This document shows positions 55,112 through 63,907 of a DNA stretch of 64,000 nucleotides, piece by piece. Numbering within the stretch: the first letter of the stretch is position 1; each line of letters starts with the position of its first letter. Location of the stretch: NCBI RefSeq assembly GCF_963664075.1, contig NZ_OY760916.1, positions 3,555,001 through 3,619,000 on the forward strand, given 5' to 3'. Origin of the DNA: an uncultured Desulfobulbus sp. (GTDB lineage: Bacteria; Desulfobacterota; Desulfobulbia; Desulfobulbales; Desulfobulbaceae). Position numbers and translations under genes: made by a program. The notes beneath the pieces were generated by a model, which saw only the letters and a program-made list of their open reading frames with translations, was not told where the DNA came from and ran no database searches.

Positions 55112-56164
55112 CTAGCGATAACTTTCGTTTATGGTTTCCAGCACATCCGCACCAGGGCACAGATCCTCTTCGCCCAGGCTGTTTAACGGCTGTTCACTGG
55201 TATTGAGCAGTGTGTGGGTGTCTTCGGAATCTGGATTCACGTATAAGACACCGGTGAGAATAACCCCTTCAGCTTTATGATCTTCCAGGTTGTCGATGGC
55301 CTGGCGGCGATCGGTAACATCGGGCGCATTCTCATGTTTGTGGAGGTGGATCACCGAGTCGTCATGGAGGCGAACCTCTTGGTCGATGGCATCCTCATAT
55401 TCGGTGACAATGGTCTGACGAAACGGCACAAAGTCAAAGGTATTGGTGGCCTCGCTGTGTTCACGTACCCAATGGTAACTCTTAGTTGACTCCGGGTTAT
55501 TATTGAAAGTGACACAGGGAGAAATAACATCGATAAAAGAGAGCCCCTTATGGGCAAGCCCAGCCTTGATCAGCGGCACCAGCTGTTGCTTATCTCCGGA
55601 GAAACTCCGGGCAACAAACCCGGCACCGAGTTGAATAGCCAGCTCGCAGAGGTCAATGGATTCCAGGACGTTGACGTTGCCCTTCTTGCTTTTGCTCCCT
55701 TTATCCGCAGTTGCCGAATACTGGCCCTTGGTCAGCCCGTAGCAACCGTTATTCATCACAATATAGACCATATTGAGATTACGGCGCACCGCGTGAACAA
55801 ACTGGCCCATACCGATGGAAGCGGTGTCACCATCTCCAGAGACACCGAGATAGACCAGATCCCGGTTGGCCATATTAGCGCCGGTGGCAATGGAGGGCAT
55901 ACGTCCATGCACCGAGTTGAAGCCGTGGGATTTCCCTAAAAAATAAGCCGGAGTCTTGGAAGAACAGCCAATGCCTGACATCTTGACCAACTGGTGAGGC
56001 GGGATGGCCAGCTCGAAACAGGCCTGAATTATGGCGTTGCAGATAGAATCATGTCCGCAGCCTGCACAGAGCGTTGAGATGCCGCCCTCATAGTCGCGAC
56101 GTTGATATCCTGCCGCGTTGGGGGGCAGGTCCGGGTGACGAAAGCTCGGTCGCTGAAAACTCAT
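55112..56164 (-). CDS. korB: 2-oxoacid:ferredoxin oxidoreductase beta subunit
   Basis: The 350-residue TPP-binding subunit has CAGCGHDSICNAIIQACFEL, GIGCSSKTPAYFL, HGRMPSIATGANMANRDL and the TPP motif GDGDTASIGMGQFVHAVRRN...NNGCYGLTKGQ. The KorB/OforB type oxidises 2-oxoglutarate or other 2-oxoacids with ferredoxin as acceptor. The start overlaps the alpha/gamma subunit stop by 4 bases. It is last in the operon. Confidence 0.92.
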   Translation of the reverse strand: MSFQRPSFRHPDLPPNAAGYQRRDYEGGISTLCAGCGHDSICNAIIQACFELAIPPHQLVKMSGIGCSSKTPAYFLGKSHGFNSVHGRMPSIATGANMANRDLVYLGVSGDGDTASIGMGQFVHAVRRNLNMVYIVMNNGCYGLTKGQYSATADKGSKSKKGNVNVLESIDLCELAIQLGAGFVARSFSGDKQQLVPLIKAGLAHKGLSFIDVISPCVTFNNNPESTKSYHWVREHSEATNTFDFVPFRQTIVTEYEDAIDQEVRLHDDSVIHLHKHENAPDVTDRRQAIDNLEDHKAEGVILTGVLYVNPDSEDTHTLLNTSEQPLNSLGEEDLCPGADVLETINESYR

Positions 56165-58014
56165 TGGGCACCTCCTTGAGTGGCAAGCTGCTGTAGGCTG
56201 ACGCCAAGTTCTCCCAGTGCTTTTTCCAGGGAACGAACAAGTGATCGACTGGCAACAGGCATCCCATCATAACAGCCGATATGCAGCATTTTTTCCGAGG
56301 GCAGTCCCTCTTCGTTGATCAACAGGGTACGCATCTGGCCGTCACGATTCTGTTCGATTACAAAAACCAGCTCATGGTTATTGATGAAATCAAGCACCTC
56401 CTGCTGAAAGGGAAAAGCGCGCAGGCGCATGGTGTTGATATCAATTCCCCGCTGATGGAGCTGCTCTATCGCTTCATAAGCTGCCGGGGCGGTGGTCCCA
56501 TAAAAAATTGCCCCCAGACGTGCCTGCGGATAGGGTGTTTTTATGCGAGCCAGGGGCAGAAGTCGTTTGGTTGTCTCCCACTTGAGCTGCAAACGCTCCA
56601 TATTCGCGATATAGGCAGCAGAGTTTTCAGTGTAGGCGGAGTATTCATCCCGGGAGGTACCCCTTGTAAAATAGACGCCTTTTTCTGGATGGGTCCCCGG
56701 ATAGGTGCGATAACAGATACCATCTCCATCCGTATCTTTATACCGCCCCCAACGGCTGGTCAGTGCATCGAGTTCTTCGGCGCTGAGCACCTTGCCCCGA
56801 TCATAACAGCGGGAAGGATCCCAGCTCAGCGGTGGGCCGAAATGATCATTCATTCCCAGGTCGAGATCGCTCATAACCATCACCGGAGTTTGCAAACGAT
56901 CCGCCAGGTCAAATGCATCGGCGGTCATTTCGAAACACTCCCGGGGATCACAGGGAAAGAGCAGTGGATGTTTGGTGTCCCCGTGCGAGGCGTAGGCGCA
57001 CTCCAGCACATCGGACTGCTGGGTACGGGTGGGCATACCGGTGGATGGCCCCGTCCGCTGCACATCGATAAGTACCGCCGGAATCTCGCCAAAATAAGCC
57101 AGCCCCAGAAACTCGTTCATCAGAGAGACGCCAGGACCAGAGGTAGCGGTGAAGGCGCGGGCCCCGTTCCAGGAGGCACCGATAACAATCCCAATGGCTG
57201 CCAGCTCATCTTCTGCCTGAACAATGGCCGCCTTGATCCGACCGGTATCGGCTTCGATGCGAAATTTTTCGGCATAGCGGCCAAAGGCCTCGATAACCGA
57301 GGTCGAGGGGGTAATTGGGTACCAGCCAACTACCGTGGCTCCCGCGTAAAGAGCCCCAAGGGCAGTGGCGGTGTTGCCATCCATGATAATCGCGTCACCG
57401 ACCTGATTGGAGCGCTGCACCTTGAGCTTACAGCTCTCTGGGTGGTGCTCCTGCGCATAGGCATAGCCCAGCTCCAGGGCCTGAATATTGGGTTCCGCCA
57501 GCTTGGGTTTTTTCTTAAACTGTTTATTGAGTGAATCGATCAAGACCTGCAGTTCCATGTCAAGCAGAGCAGCCAACGCACCGACATAGATAATATTTTT
57601 CAGCAGTGGGCGCATGCGGGGGTTTTCAAAGGTCTCGTTGCAGAGCAAGGTCAGGGGAATACCGATAACCGTGATATCCTCACGCTGAAAATCCTCGGGG
57701 AGCTGTTTGGAAGAATCATACAAAAAATAGCCCCCGGGAACCAGACTGTCATAGTCCTGACGCAGGGTCTGGCCATTGACTGCCACCACCATATCGATAT
57801 CGCCACGCCTGCCGACGTAGCCCTCTTCATTCACCCGTACCTCGTACCAGGTAGGCAACCCCTGAATGTTCGACGGAAAAATATTTTTGGGGCTCACCGG
57901 AACCCCCATTCGAAAAACCGCCTTGGCAAAGAGGTTGTTGGCACTGGCAGAACCGGAGCCGTTCACATTGGCAAAACGGATGACAAAATCATTTACCCCT
58001 TCTAACTGTTTCAT
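56161..58014 (-). CDS. korA: 2-oxoacid:ferredoxin oxidoreductase fused gamma-alpha subunit
   Basis: The 617-residue fusion has residues 1-190 as the gamma domain (FVIRFANVNGSGSASANNLF, YEVRVNEEGYVGRRGDIDM) and from about 210 the alpha (pyrophosphate-binding) part: MDGNTATALGALYAGATVVGW, YPITPSTSVIEAF, AIGIVIGASWNGARAFTATS, SGPGVSLMNEFLG. The ATG at 58014 overlaps the preceding stop (ATGA). With korB it gives the two-gene architecture seen in many anaerobes. The reductase-ferredoxin gene upstream probably exchanges electrons with it. Confidence 0.92.
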   Translation of the reverse strand: MKQLEGVNDFVIRFANVNGSGSASANNLFAKAVFRMGVPVSPKNIFPSNIQGLPTWYEVRVNEEGYVGRRGDIDMVVAVNGQTLRQDYDSLVPGGYFLYDSSKQLPEDFQREDITVIGIPLTLLCNETFENPRMRPLLKNIIYVGALAALLDMELQVLIDSLNKQFKKKPKLAEPNIQALELGYAYAQEHHPESCKLKVQRSNQVGDAIIMDGNTATALGALYAGATVVGWYPITPSTSVIEAFGRYAEKFRIEADTGRIKAAIVQAEDELAAIGIVIGASWNGARAFTATSGPGVSLMNEFLGLAYFGEIPAVLIDVQRTGPSTGMPTRTQQSDVLECAYASHGDTKHPLLFPCDPRECFEMTADAFDLADRLQTPVMVMSDLDLGMNDHFGPPLSWDPSRCYDRGKVLSAEELDALTSRWGRYKDTDGDGICYRTYPGTHPEKGVYFTRGTSRDEYSAYTENSAAYIANMERLQLKWETTKRLLPLARIKTPYPQARLGAIFYGTTAPAAYEAIEQLHQRGIDINTMRLRAFPFQQEVLDFINNHELVFVIEQNRDGQMRTLLINEEGLPSEKMLHIGCYDGMPVASRSLVRSLEKALGELGVSLQQLATQGGAQ

Positions 58015-58586
58015 ATCTGTCCTGCCTGTGCTGAATGGAAGAGAAATTTTTGCATCTCCCAGGCCGAGGTCGGACAACGCTCTGCACAGATGCCGCAGTG
58101 CAGACAAACGTTTTCGTCCTTGACCATGACCCGTCCGGTGGAAAGTGGCCCTGAGACATAGAGCGCCTGGCTCACATTCTCAGCTGGTGCCTTCAGACGG
58201 GTGCGCAGTTCTTCTTCTGTCCCGTTTTCCACAAAATTAATACAGCTCTCTGGACAGGCATCGACACAACCATCACACTCGATACACAAATCCGCATAAA
58301 AAACAGTCTGCACATCGCAGTTAAGACAACGCAGGGATTCGGTCTGCCCGATCTGCCGATCAAAGCCAAGCTCCACTTCAAGCAACCGATCTTTCAGAGT
58401 CTTCGCTTTCGAAAGCATAGGGACTATTTGACGGTCCGTTTCGGAGACCTGGTTATGATAGAGCCAATCATGCACGCCCATTTTCTGGCCAGCAAAATCG
58501 ACCTGTGGCCCAGGTCGCTCATCGGTCAAGGAGCGCTCTTGACAGAGCAGATGAATAGAGATTGCAGCCTCATGACCATGAGCCAC
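58011..58586 (-). CDS. Ferredoxin-type C-terminal part of the frameshifted NAD(P)H reductase
   Basis: The 191-residue frame opens with AHGHEAAISIHLLCQ, which is normally the end of a glutamate-synthase-small-subunit-like flavoprotein, and continues into a two-cluster [4Fe-4S] ferredoxin domain (CIECDGCVDACPESC and CLHCGICAERCPTS). An upstream Cys pair (LRCLNCDVQ) is also kept. The frame starts with GTG and has no good ribosome site. It is in register with the 58621-59808 gene if one T of the T9 run is skipped, so it is best read as the 3' part of a gene of about 1.8 kb. The stop overlaps korA. Confidence 0.8.
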   Translation of the reverse strand: MAHGHEAAISIHLLCQERSLTDERPGPQVDFAGQKMGVHDWLYHNQVSETDRQIVPMLSKAKTLKDRLLEVELGFDRQIGQTESLRCLNCDVQTVFYADLCIECDGCVDACPESCINFVENGTEEELRTRLKAPAENVSQALYVSGPLSTGRVMVKDENVCLHCGICAERCPTSAWEMQKFLFHSAQAGQI

Positions 58587-58620
58587 CGCAGTAATAATAT
58601 TTTGGGGGCCAAAAGCCGCA

Positions 58621-59808
58621 TCACCCCCAAAAAAAAACCTTTGGATTAGTTGCCTGTAAGGTCAGGGGATTAAGCAACGGCAGACCTTTATCGGTAAATT
58701 CAACCCCGGACTCTTTCTCGATAAATGGGAATGCATTAAGTTGGCCAACCGCCAAGAGTACCTCGTCACAGGGAATAAAGACAGGTTCCTGTCCGGTTGA
58801 GCGTAGCTGCCGTTTGCCCTTGTCGTCGTAGACCGGTTGTACCCGATCAAAACACATGCCCACCAAATGATTGTTCTCTACCACAAATTCCAGGGGGACA
58901 TGGTTATCGATAATGGGTACATCTTCATGCACAGCCTCCTCGATTTCCCATGGAGAGGCTTTCATTTCTTCACGCGGTGAGCGAACGACTACGCTCACCT
59001 GCTCTCCCCCCATGCGCCGAGCCGTACGGCAGCAATCCATGGCAGTGTTGCCGCCTCCGAGGACCAGTACCCGCTTGCCAATGGCATTGACATGGCCAAA
59101 GACGACGCCGGCCAACCAGTCAATTCCCACATGGATGGAACTGGCTCCGGCCTCCCGACCTGGAAGATCGGGCAGATCCCGGCCACGTGGGGCTCCGGTC
59201 CCGACAAAGACAGCATCATAATCTTGACTAAGGATTGACTTCAGGCTGTCAACACGCTGGTTGAAATGGGTAGAGACCCCCATATCGAGAATATAGTTAA
59301 CCTCGGTAGCCAAAACGGACTCAGGCAGTCGAAATGAAGGCAGCTGGCTCCGCATAAAACCGCCCCCTTTTTCCTGATCATCGTAGAGATCGATTTCGTA
59401 GCCAAGGGGCATAAGGTCACGGGCAACCGTCAACGAAGCTGGTCCCGCTCCGATAAGAGCGATACGTTTCCCATTTTTTTCAGCTGGAATTTCAGGTAAG
59501 AGCCCCAGAACTTCCTCTCGATTGTCAGCGCACAATCGTTTGAGGCGACAAATGGCCACCGGATCTGTCTCCACCCGCCCCCGCCGACAGGCGGGTTCAC
59601 AGGGTCGGTCACAGACCCTGCCAAGCACACCGGGAAATACATTGGAGACCCAGTTCAGCATATAGGCCTCGGTATATCGCTTCTGGCTTATGAGGCGAAT
59701 ATACTCCGGAACCGGTGTATGTGCGGGACAGGCAAATTGGCAATCAATTACTTTATGAAAATATTGAGGATCTTCGATATCTGTCGGTTTCAAGGAATTG
59801 CACTCCAA
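58621..59808 (-). CDS. NAD(P)H-dependent GltD-like flavoprotein, N-terminal part (frameshifted)
   Basis: The 395-residue frame belongs to the GltD-like family. It has N-terminal cluster cysteines (CDRPCEPACRRGRVETDPVA), an FAD site GAGPASLTVARDL, an NAD(P)H site LGGGNTAMDCCRTARRMGGE and ends ATNPKVFFWG. Relatives continue VFFGGDAAFGPQNIITAVAHG; exactly this follows in another frame if one T is dropped from the T9 run. The start is TTG, since an in-frame stop lies just upstream. It is inferred to link NAD(P)H to ferredoxin for the 2-oxoacid oxidoreductase downstream. Confidence 0.85.
   Translation of the reverse strand: MECNSLKPTDIEDPQYFHKVIDCQFACPAHTPVPEYIRLISQKRYTEAYMLNWVSNVFPGVLGRVCDRPCEPACRRGRVETDPVAICRLKRLCADNREEVLGLLPEIPAEKNGKRIALIGAGPASLTVARDLMPLGYEIDLYDDQEKGGGFMRSQLPSFRLPESVLATEVNYILDMGVSTHFNQRVDSLKSILSQDYDAVFVGTGAPRGRDLPDLPGREAGASSIHVGIDWLAGVVFGHVNAIGKRVLVLGGGNTAMDCCRTARRMGGEQVSVVVRSPREEMKASPWEIEEAVHEDVPIIDNHVPLEFVVENNHLVGMCFDRVQPVYDDKGKRQLRSTGQEPVFIPCDEVLLAVGQLNAFPFIEKESGVEFTDKGLPLLNPLTLQATNPKVFFWG
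58624..58637 (-). other. T9-G5 homopolymer frameshift site
   Basis: On the coding strand nine T (58637-58629) are followed by five G (58628-58624). Eight T would keep the frame open through the ferredoxin domain. The site could be a sequencing error, a phase-variable tract or a transcriptional slippage site. Confidence 0.7.
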
Positions 59809-60380
59809 GGGTTTGAAGGGAACAGATTACAGAAGCGAAACTGGAAAATGAAGGGAACACACAAAAAAAAAGAGATCCAAGCACAAGGGGTCACCGGTGT
59901 TCTCTCCATGCAATAGCAATAATGATGGTATCGTCAAAAGTCAAAAGCCCACGAATTGCATCAACAGGGCTCTCGACGAAAACGACAATTATTACCATGC
60001 CTGCAGAATAGAAAAATACGCGTCACAAAGAAAGGGTTTTTTCTCTTTTATTTTCCAGCAATACCTCGTCTCCCCAAATCATAGGGCCAGAAACAATGAA
60101 ACGGATGCATTTCATCGAACCCATTCCTCTACAGAGAAAAAAGACTCGCCTCCCACAAAGAAAGGTGCGAGCCAAGGTGCGAAGAAAATTTTTCTTTTCC
60201 GCTCAGGCCATTGCATTACAACGGTTTCTATGCCACCATACCAATCATAGATAATCCTTGAATAAGTTATAGGAATCCTGAATAATTGCATTTTCCGCCA
60301 ACGCCATGGATTCCCTGTACTCAGCTGGACCTGGTAAAAATTCCCCCTTTTTGCAAGTTATCTTATTCTCTGGCTCTCTC
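59809..60380. other. 572-base divergent intergenic region
   Basis: This region separates the 2-oxoacid oxidoreductase operon (minus) from the substrate-binding/kinase pair (plus) and must hold both promoters. It is A+T-rich and has no convincing -24/-12 element, terminator or RNA gene by eye. A plus-strand extension of the next gene to 60306 is possible but lacks a ribosome site. Confidence 0.4.
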
Positions 60381-61397
60381 ATGAAAATACAGCTACTTGT
60401 AACAGTTTTGCAAACCTTTGCGGTCGCATGGCTCTCGATAACAGCAAGTCCAGCCTGTGCAAAAAACATCCACCAACAACAAGTACTTGTGGTCCACAGT
60501 TACCATAAAGATCAGGTAGAGCATGTGATGGAGATGGACAAGGGAATCGCCCAGGTCCTGTCTGAAGGCAAATATGGTCTCCACTCTTACTACATGGACA
60601 CCAAGAGACATACCGAAGAGAGCTGGAAGCGCAAGGCTGGTGCAAAGGCCAAAGAGATGGTGAGACAGATCCATCCCGAGCTAGTGCTTGCCATGGATGA
60701 CAATGCCCAAAAGTACTTTACCCAGGACTATGCCGGCAAACCAGGTCCGCCCTGGTTTGTCTTTGGCGGAGTCAACAAAGAACCGGAAGAATATGGATTT
60801 CCTGCAGAGAACGTCACCGGTGTTTTGGAGCGCCCCAACATTCTGGAGAGCATAAAACTGCTTCTAAAAATCAAACCTGATGTTCGGCGCATCCTGATCA
60901 TGGCAGACAAATCGGCAACCACTGACCCCATGATCGATTACTGCAAAACACTTTCTCTGCCGGTTACAGTGGTTGCTTATGAGCAACCGTTGACCCTTGA
61001 GGAGTGGAAAAAGAATCTGGAGCACTACCATGGTCAGGTAGATGCGGTCGGCCTTTATGTACTGCGTACCATCACCCGCAGCAAAACTGATTCGACCAAG
61101 GTCATGGAGCAGGAGCTCATAGATATCATCAACAGGGACTATCACCTCCCCACGGTGGGATTTTTTGACAGTGCGGCAGCCTCCGGCGTACTCTGTGCGA
61201 TCTCAGTCTCCATGCGTGAACAGGGAGTGGCGGCAGCGACAATCGCCAAACACATTCTTGACGGCAGACGCCCGGGGGATATTCCAGTGCGGCCAACGGA
61301 TCAGGGAAGGATTCAGCTCAACCTGCGAACGGCTGAACACCTTGGCATTCAGATCCCCTACTCCATTATCAAACGTGCAGAAGTCGTGATTCGCTGA
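60381..61397 (+). CDS. ABC-type substrate-binding-like protein (sensor partner)
   Basis: The 338-residue exported protein has a signal peptide ending ASPACA and belongs to the ABC_sub_bind group (VLVVHSYHKDQ, LVLAMDDNAQKYF, PWFVFGGVN, VTGVLERPNILESIKLLLKI). Such proteins are often coded beside histidine kinases rather than permeases and serve as ligand-binding partners. The sensor kinase gene starts 2 bases after its stop, which supports this. The start is ATG 60381. Confidence 0.8.
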   Translation: MKIQLLVTVLQTFAVAWLSITASPACAKNIHQQQVLVVHSYHKDQVEHVMEMDKGIAQVLSEGKYGLHSYYMDTKRHTEESWKRKAGAKAKEMVRQIHPELVLAMDDNAQKYFTQDYAGKPGPPWFVFGGVNKEPEEYGFPAENVTGVLERPNILESIKLLLKIKPDVRRILIMADKSATTDPMIDYCKTLSLPVTVVAYEQPLTLEEWKKNLEHYHGQVDAVGLYVLRTITRSKTDSTKVMEQELIDIINRDYHLPTVGFFDSAAASGVLCAISVSMREQGVAAATIAKHILDGRRPGDIPVRPTDQGRIQLNLRTAEHLGIQIPYSIIKRAEVVIR

Positions 61398-61399
61398 TT

Positions 61400-63427
61400 A
61401 TGTCGCCAGGCCTGAGTCGAAAAATTCTCCTTCCAACGATTGTCATCATCGCCATTGGTCTCGTTGCAGTTCTGGTCATGGAACACTGGAACGCACGAAC
61501 CATTGTCCGTGATGAACTTTCCAAACGACTTGATCGGGAAGTTGCTCTCTCTGCAAAACTCATCGACAGCTGGTTGCAGGCACGCATGATAGATATGCAG
61601 GCCTGGGCTCGGCAGGACGTGATCATAGAAGCCCTGACCGAAGGTGGCTATTACGGTCGCAGCGCCAGGCAAGGAGCCCTGGAGCTGCTGACCAATCTGA
61701 AATCAGGCTACCAACAGTATGAATCTATCTTTCTCACCGATCCCCAAGGCAGTCTTAAAGCTATTGCCCCCCATACAGTGGAAAGCGTGGATGGAATCCA
61801 CCTGGCTGACCGCCCCTACTTTCAGAAAGCGCTTCAGGGAGAAACAGCACTCTCAGATGTTATCATCAGCCGTTTTTCCGATCACAAGACTTTTACCGTC
61901 GCCACCCCTGTCCGTTCAGGGGAAACCATTGTCGGGGTTATTGGAGGGGTAATCGATTTTTCCCTGTTCAACACCCTCTTTCTCAATGATTTCAAGGTAA
62001 AACAATTTGGTTATGCCTTTCTTATCGACGGAGATCGCCAGCTCCTAGGCAGCTCCCGCGACCTCGGGCCGAACCTGTTCGATCACGACTCTGCCCAGAC
62101 CTTTAATCGGCTCTACGCCTCTGAAAGCGGTCAATTCATCCACCACGAAGACAACGGCGGCATCCTCACCGTCTTCCAGCACCTTGAACGGACCCAGTGG
62201 ATCTTTGTCATCGAGCAGGCCCTGGATCAAACCCTGGAACCCATTGCCCGCATCTTTCGAATCAATACCCTGGGAGCGGCCCTTGTCCTCTGCATTCTCG
62301 CAGCCCTGATTATCGCTTTATTTCGACAGGTTATCGTCCAGCGTCTTCAGGACATGCTCCGTGCGACAATGACGGTTCGCCAGGGCGATTTTTCCCAGCG
62401 TATTGCCCGCTCAGCGAGTATTCCCGACGAGATATCCGAGCTGACAGACTCTTTCAACACGATGATTGATCAGCTGGATAAAACCGTCAGTACGCTCAAT
62501 GAAGAAATTCGAGTCCGCCGCAAGACTGAGGCAAAACTGGCCCATCACCAGGAAAACCTGGAAAAAATCATCGAACAGCGCAGCCTAGAGCTACAAAAGG
62601 AGATTGGGGAACGACAGAAGGCAGAGGAGCGACTGGTTCGTGCGGAAAAACTGGAGATGATCGGCACCCTGGCCGGAGGAGTTGCCCACGACCTCAACAA
62701 CATCCTCTCCGGCATTGTCAGCTATCCGGACCTGCTTTTAATTAAACTTGCCCCGGATCATCCCATGTACCCCGCACTCTGCACCATTAAAGAATCCGGC
62801 CAAAAGGCAGCCGCCATTGTCCAGGATCTGCTGACACTTGCCAGGCGCGGCATCAGCGTACGCGAACCGGTCGATCTCAATCAGCTGGTGGAAGAATACC
62901 TCAGAAGTCCGGAATTTCAGCTGCTCAAATCACACCACCCCATGTTGAAGGTTCAAACCGACTGTGCCCCTGATCTTTTGCCAATCATGGGCTCACCGGT
63001 GCACCTGTTTAAAACAATCATGAACCTGATTGCCAATGGAGCGGAATCCATGGAACAGGGTGGAGAAATCCGAATCACCACAGATAACCGCTATCTGGAT
63101 AGTGCCCTGAAGCTCTACGAAAACATCAGCCAGGGTGATTATGTCGTCCTGCAAATACAAGATCAGGGCTGTGGCATTGCTTTAGATGATCTGGAAAAAA
63201 TTTTTGAGCCGTTCTTTACCAGCAAAAGAATGGGATCGAGCGGTACCGGGCTAGGGATGGCTGTTGTCTGGGGGACAGTGAAAGATCACCATGGCTATAT
63301 TGATTGCGAAAGTTCGGCACAGGGGACGGTATTCAGCCTCTACTTCCCTGTGACGGCACAAAGTCGGATTCACCCCCCCCTGTTCCACAACCAGAGCAAT
63401 ATCAGGGCCACGGGGAACATATCTTAG
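61400..63427 (+). CDS. Cache-HAMP hybrid sensor histidine kinase (receiver separated by frameshift)
   Basis: The 675-residue kinase has TM1 at 9-26 and a dCache-type periplasmic domain (about 30-285; YESIFLTDPQGSLKAIAPH, DGIHLADRPYFQKALQGE). TM2 lies near 290-312, followed by HAMP, a coiled coil (about 370-425), HisKA (GTLAGGVAHDLNNILSGIVS) and HATPase (NLIANGAES, GCGIALDDLEKIFEPFF, SGTGLGMAVVWG). After YFPVTAQSRIHPP the frame runs out; the receiver follows in another frame. Inserting one C into the C8 run at 63373-63380 rejoins them. It is coupled to the upstream binding protein (2-base gap). Confidence 0.88.
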   Translation: MSPGLSRKILLPTIVIIAIGLVAVLVMEHWNARTIVRDELSKRLDREVALSAKLIDSWLQARMIDMQAWARQDVIIEALTEGGYYGRSARQGALELLTNLKSGYQQYESIFLTDPQGSLKAIAPHTVESVDGIHLADRPYFQKALQGETALSDVIISRFSDHKTFTVATPVRSGETIVGVIGGVIDFSLFNTLFLNDFKVKQFGYAFLIDGDRQLLGSSRDLGPNLFDHDSAQTFNRLYASESGQFIHHEDNGGILTVFQHLERTQWIFVIEQALDQTLEPIARIFRINTLGAALVLCILAALIIALFRQVIVQRLQDMLRATMTVRQGDFSQRIARSASIPDEISELTDSFNTMIDQLDKTVSTLNEEIRVRRKTEAKLAHHQENLEKIIEQRSLELQKEIGERQKAEERLVRAEKLEMIGTLAGGVAHDLNNILSGIVSYPDLLLIKLAPDHPMYPALCTIKESGQKAAAIVQDLLTLARRGISVREPVDLNQLVEEYLRSPEFQLLKSHHPMLKVQTDCAPDLLPIMGSPVHLFKTIMNLIANGAESMEQGGEIRITTDNRYLDSALKLYENISQGDYVVLQIQDQGCGIALDDLEKIFEPFFTSKRMGSSGTGLGMAVVWGTVKDHHGYIDCESSAQGTVFSLYFPVTAQSRIHPPLFHNQSNIRATGNIS

Positions 63428-63774
63428 TGGTTGACGATATTGCCGAGCAACGGGAAATTGCATCAACCATCCTCACAGAGCTTGGGTACAAAGTTACAAC
63501 CGTTGAAAGTGGGGAACAGGCGATTGCCCTTGCACGCAAAGAACACTTTGACCTTCTACTCCTGGATATGATTCTGGGTGAGGGCATAGATGGGTTAGAA
63601 ACCTATCGCAGTATCAAGGAACTCGTCCCTGGCCAGGCAGCAATTATCACCAGTGGTTTTTCCGAAACCACCCGAATTAGTGAAGCAATTCGCATAGGCG
63701 TAGGTCGATATATTAAAAAGCCGTATATGATTAATACCCTTGGGATGGCTATTCGCCAGGAGCTCGATAAATAA
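63304..63774 (+). CDS. Receiver domain, C-terminal part of the hybrid kinase
   Basis: The receiver domain reads ILVVDDIAEQREIASTIL, phosphoacceptor in LLLLDMILG, and Lys in YIKKPYMINTLG. It overlaps the kinase reading frame by 124 bases, and PPPVPQPEQYQGHGEH ahead of the domain is the usual linker of hybrid kinases, so an independent gene from TTG 63304 is unlikely. It is most likely the fused C-terminus, displaced by one missing C in the C8 run. Confidence 0.75.
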   Translation: MRKFGTGDGIQPLLPCDGTKSDSPPPVPQPEQYQGHGEHILVVDDIAEQREIASTILTELGYKVTTVESGEQAIALARKEHFDLLLLDMILGEGIDGLETYRSIKELVPGQAAIITSGFSETTRISEAIRIGVGRYIKKPYMINTLGMAIRQELDK

Positions 63775-63907
63775 TCGCATGAGTGCCTCCTCATCTCCAC
63801 CTAACACAGCCCTAATGGTCATCCCCTAAACAAATTTTGGTTTGCCTTTTGAGAACCGTGAGCATTGAGAATGAAGGGTGTTCTGTATCCCCGACCGAGA
63901 ATTCAGA

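Noticed and set aside
59809..60380. Sigma-54 promoter for the binding-protein/kinase pair
   Set aside because: No GG-N10-GC element with TGGC/TTGC flanks was found on either strand.
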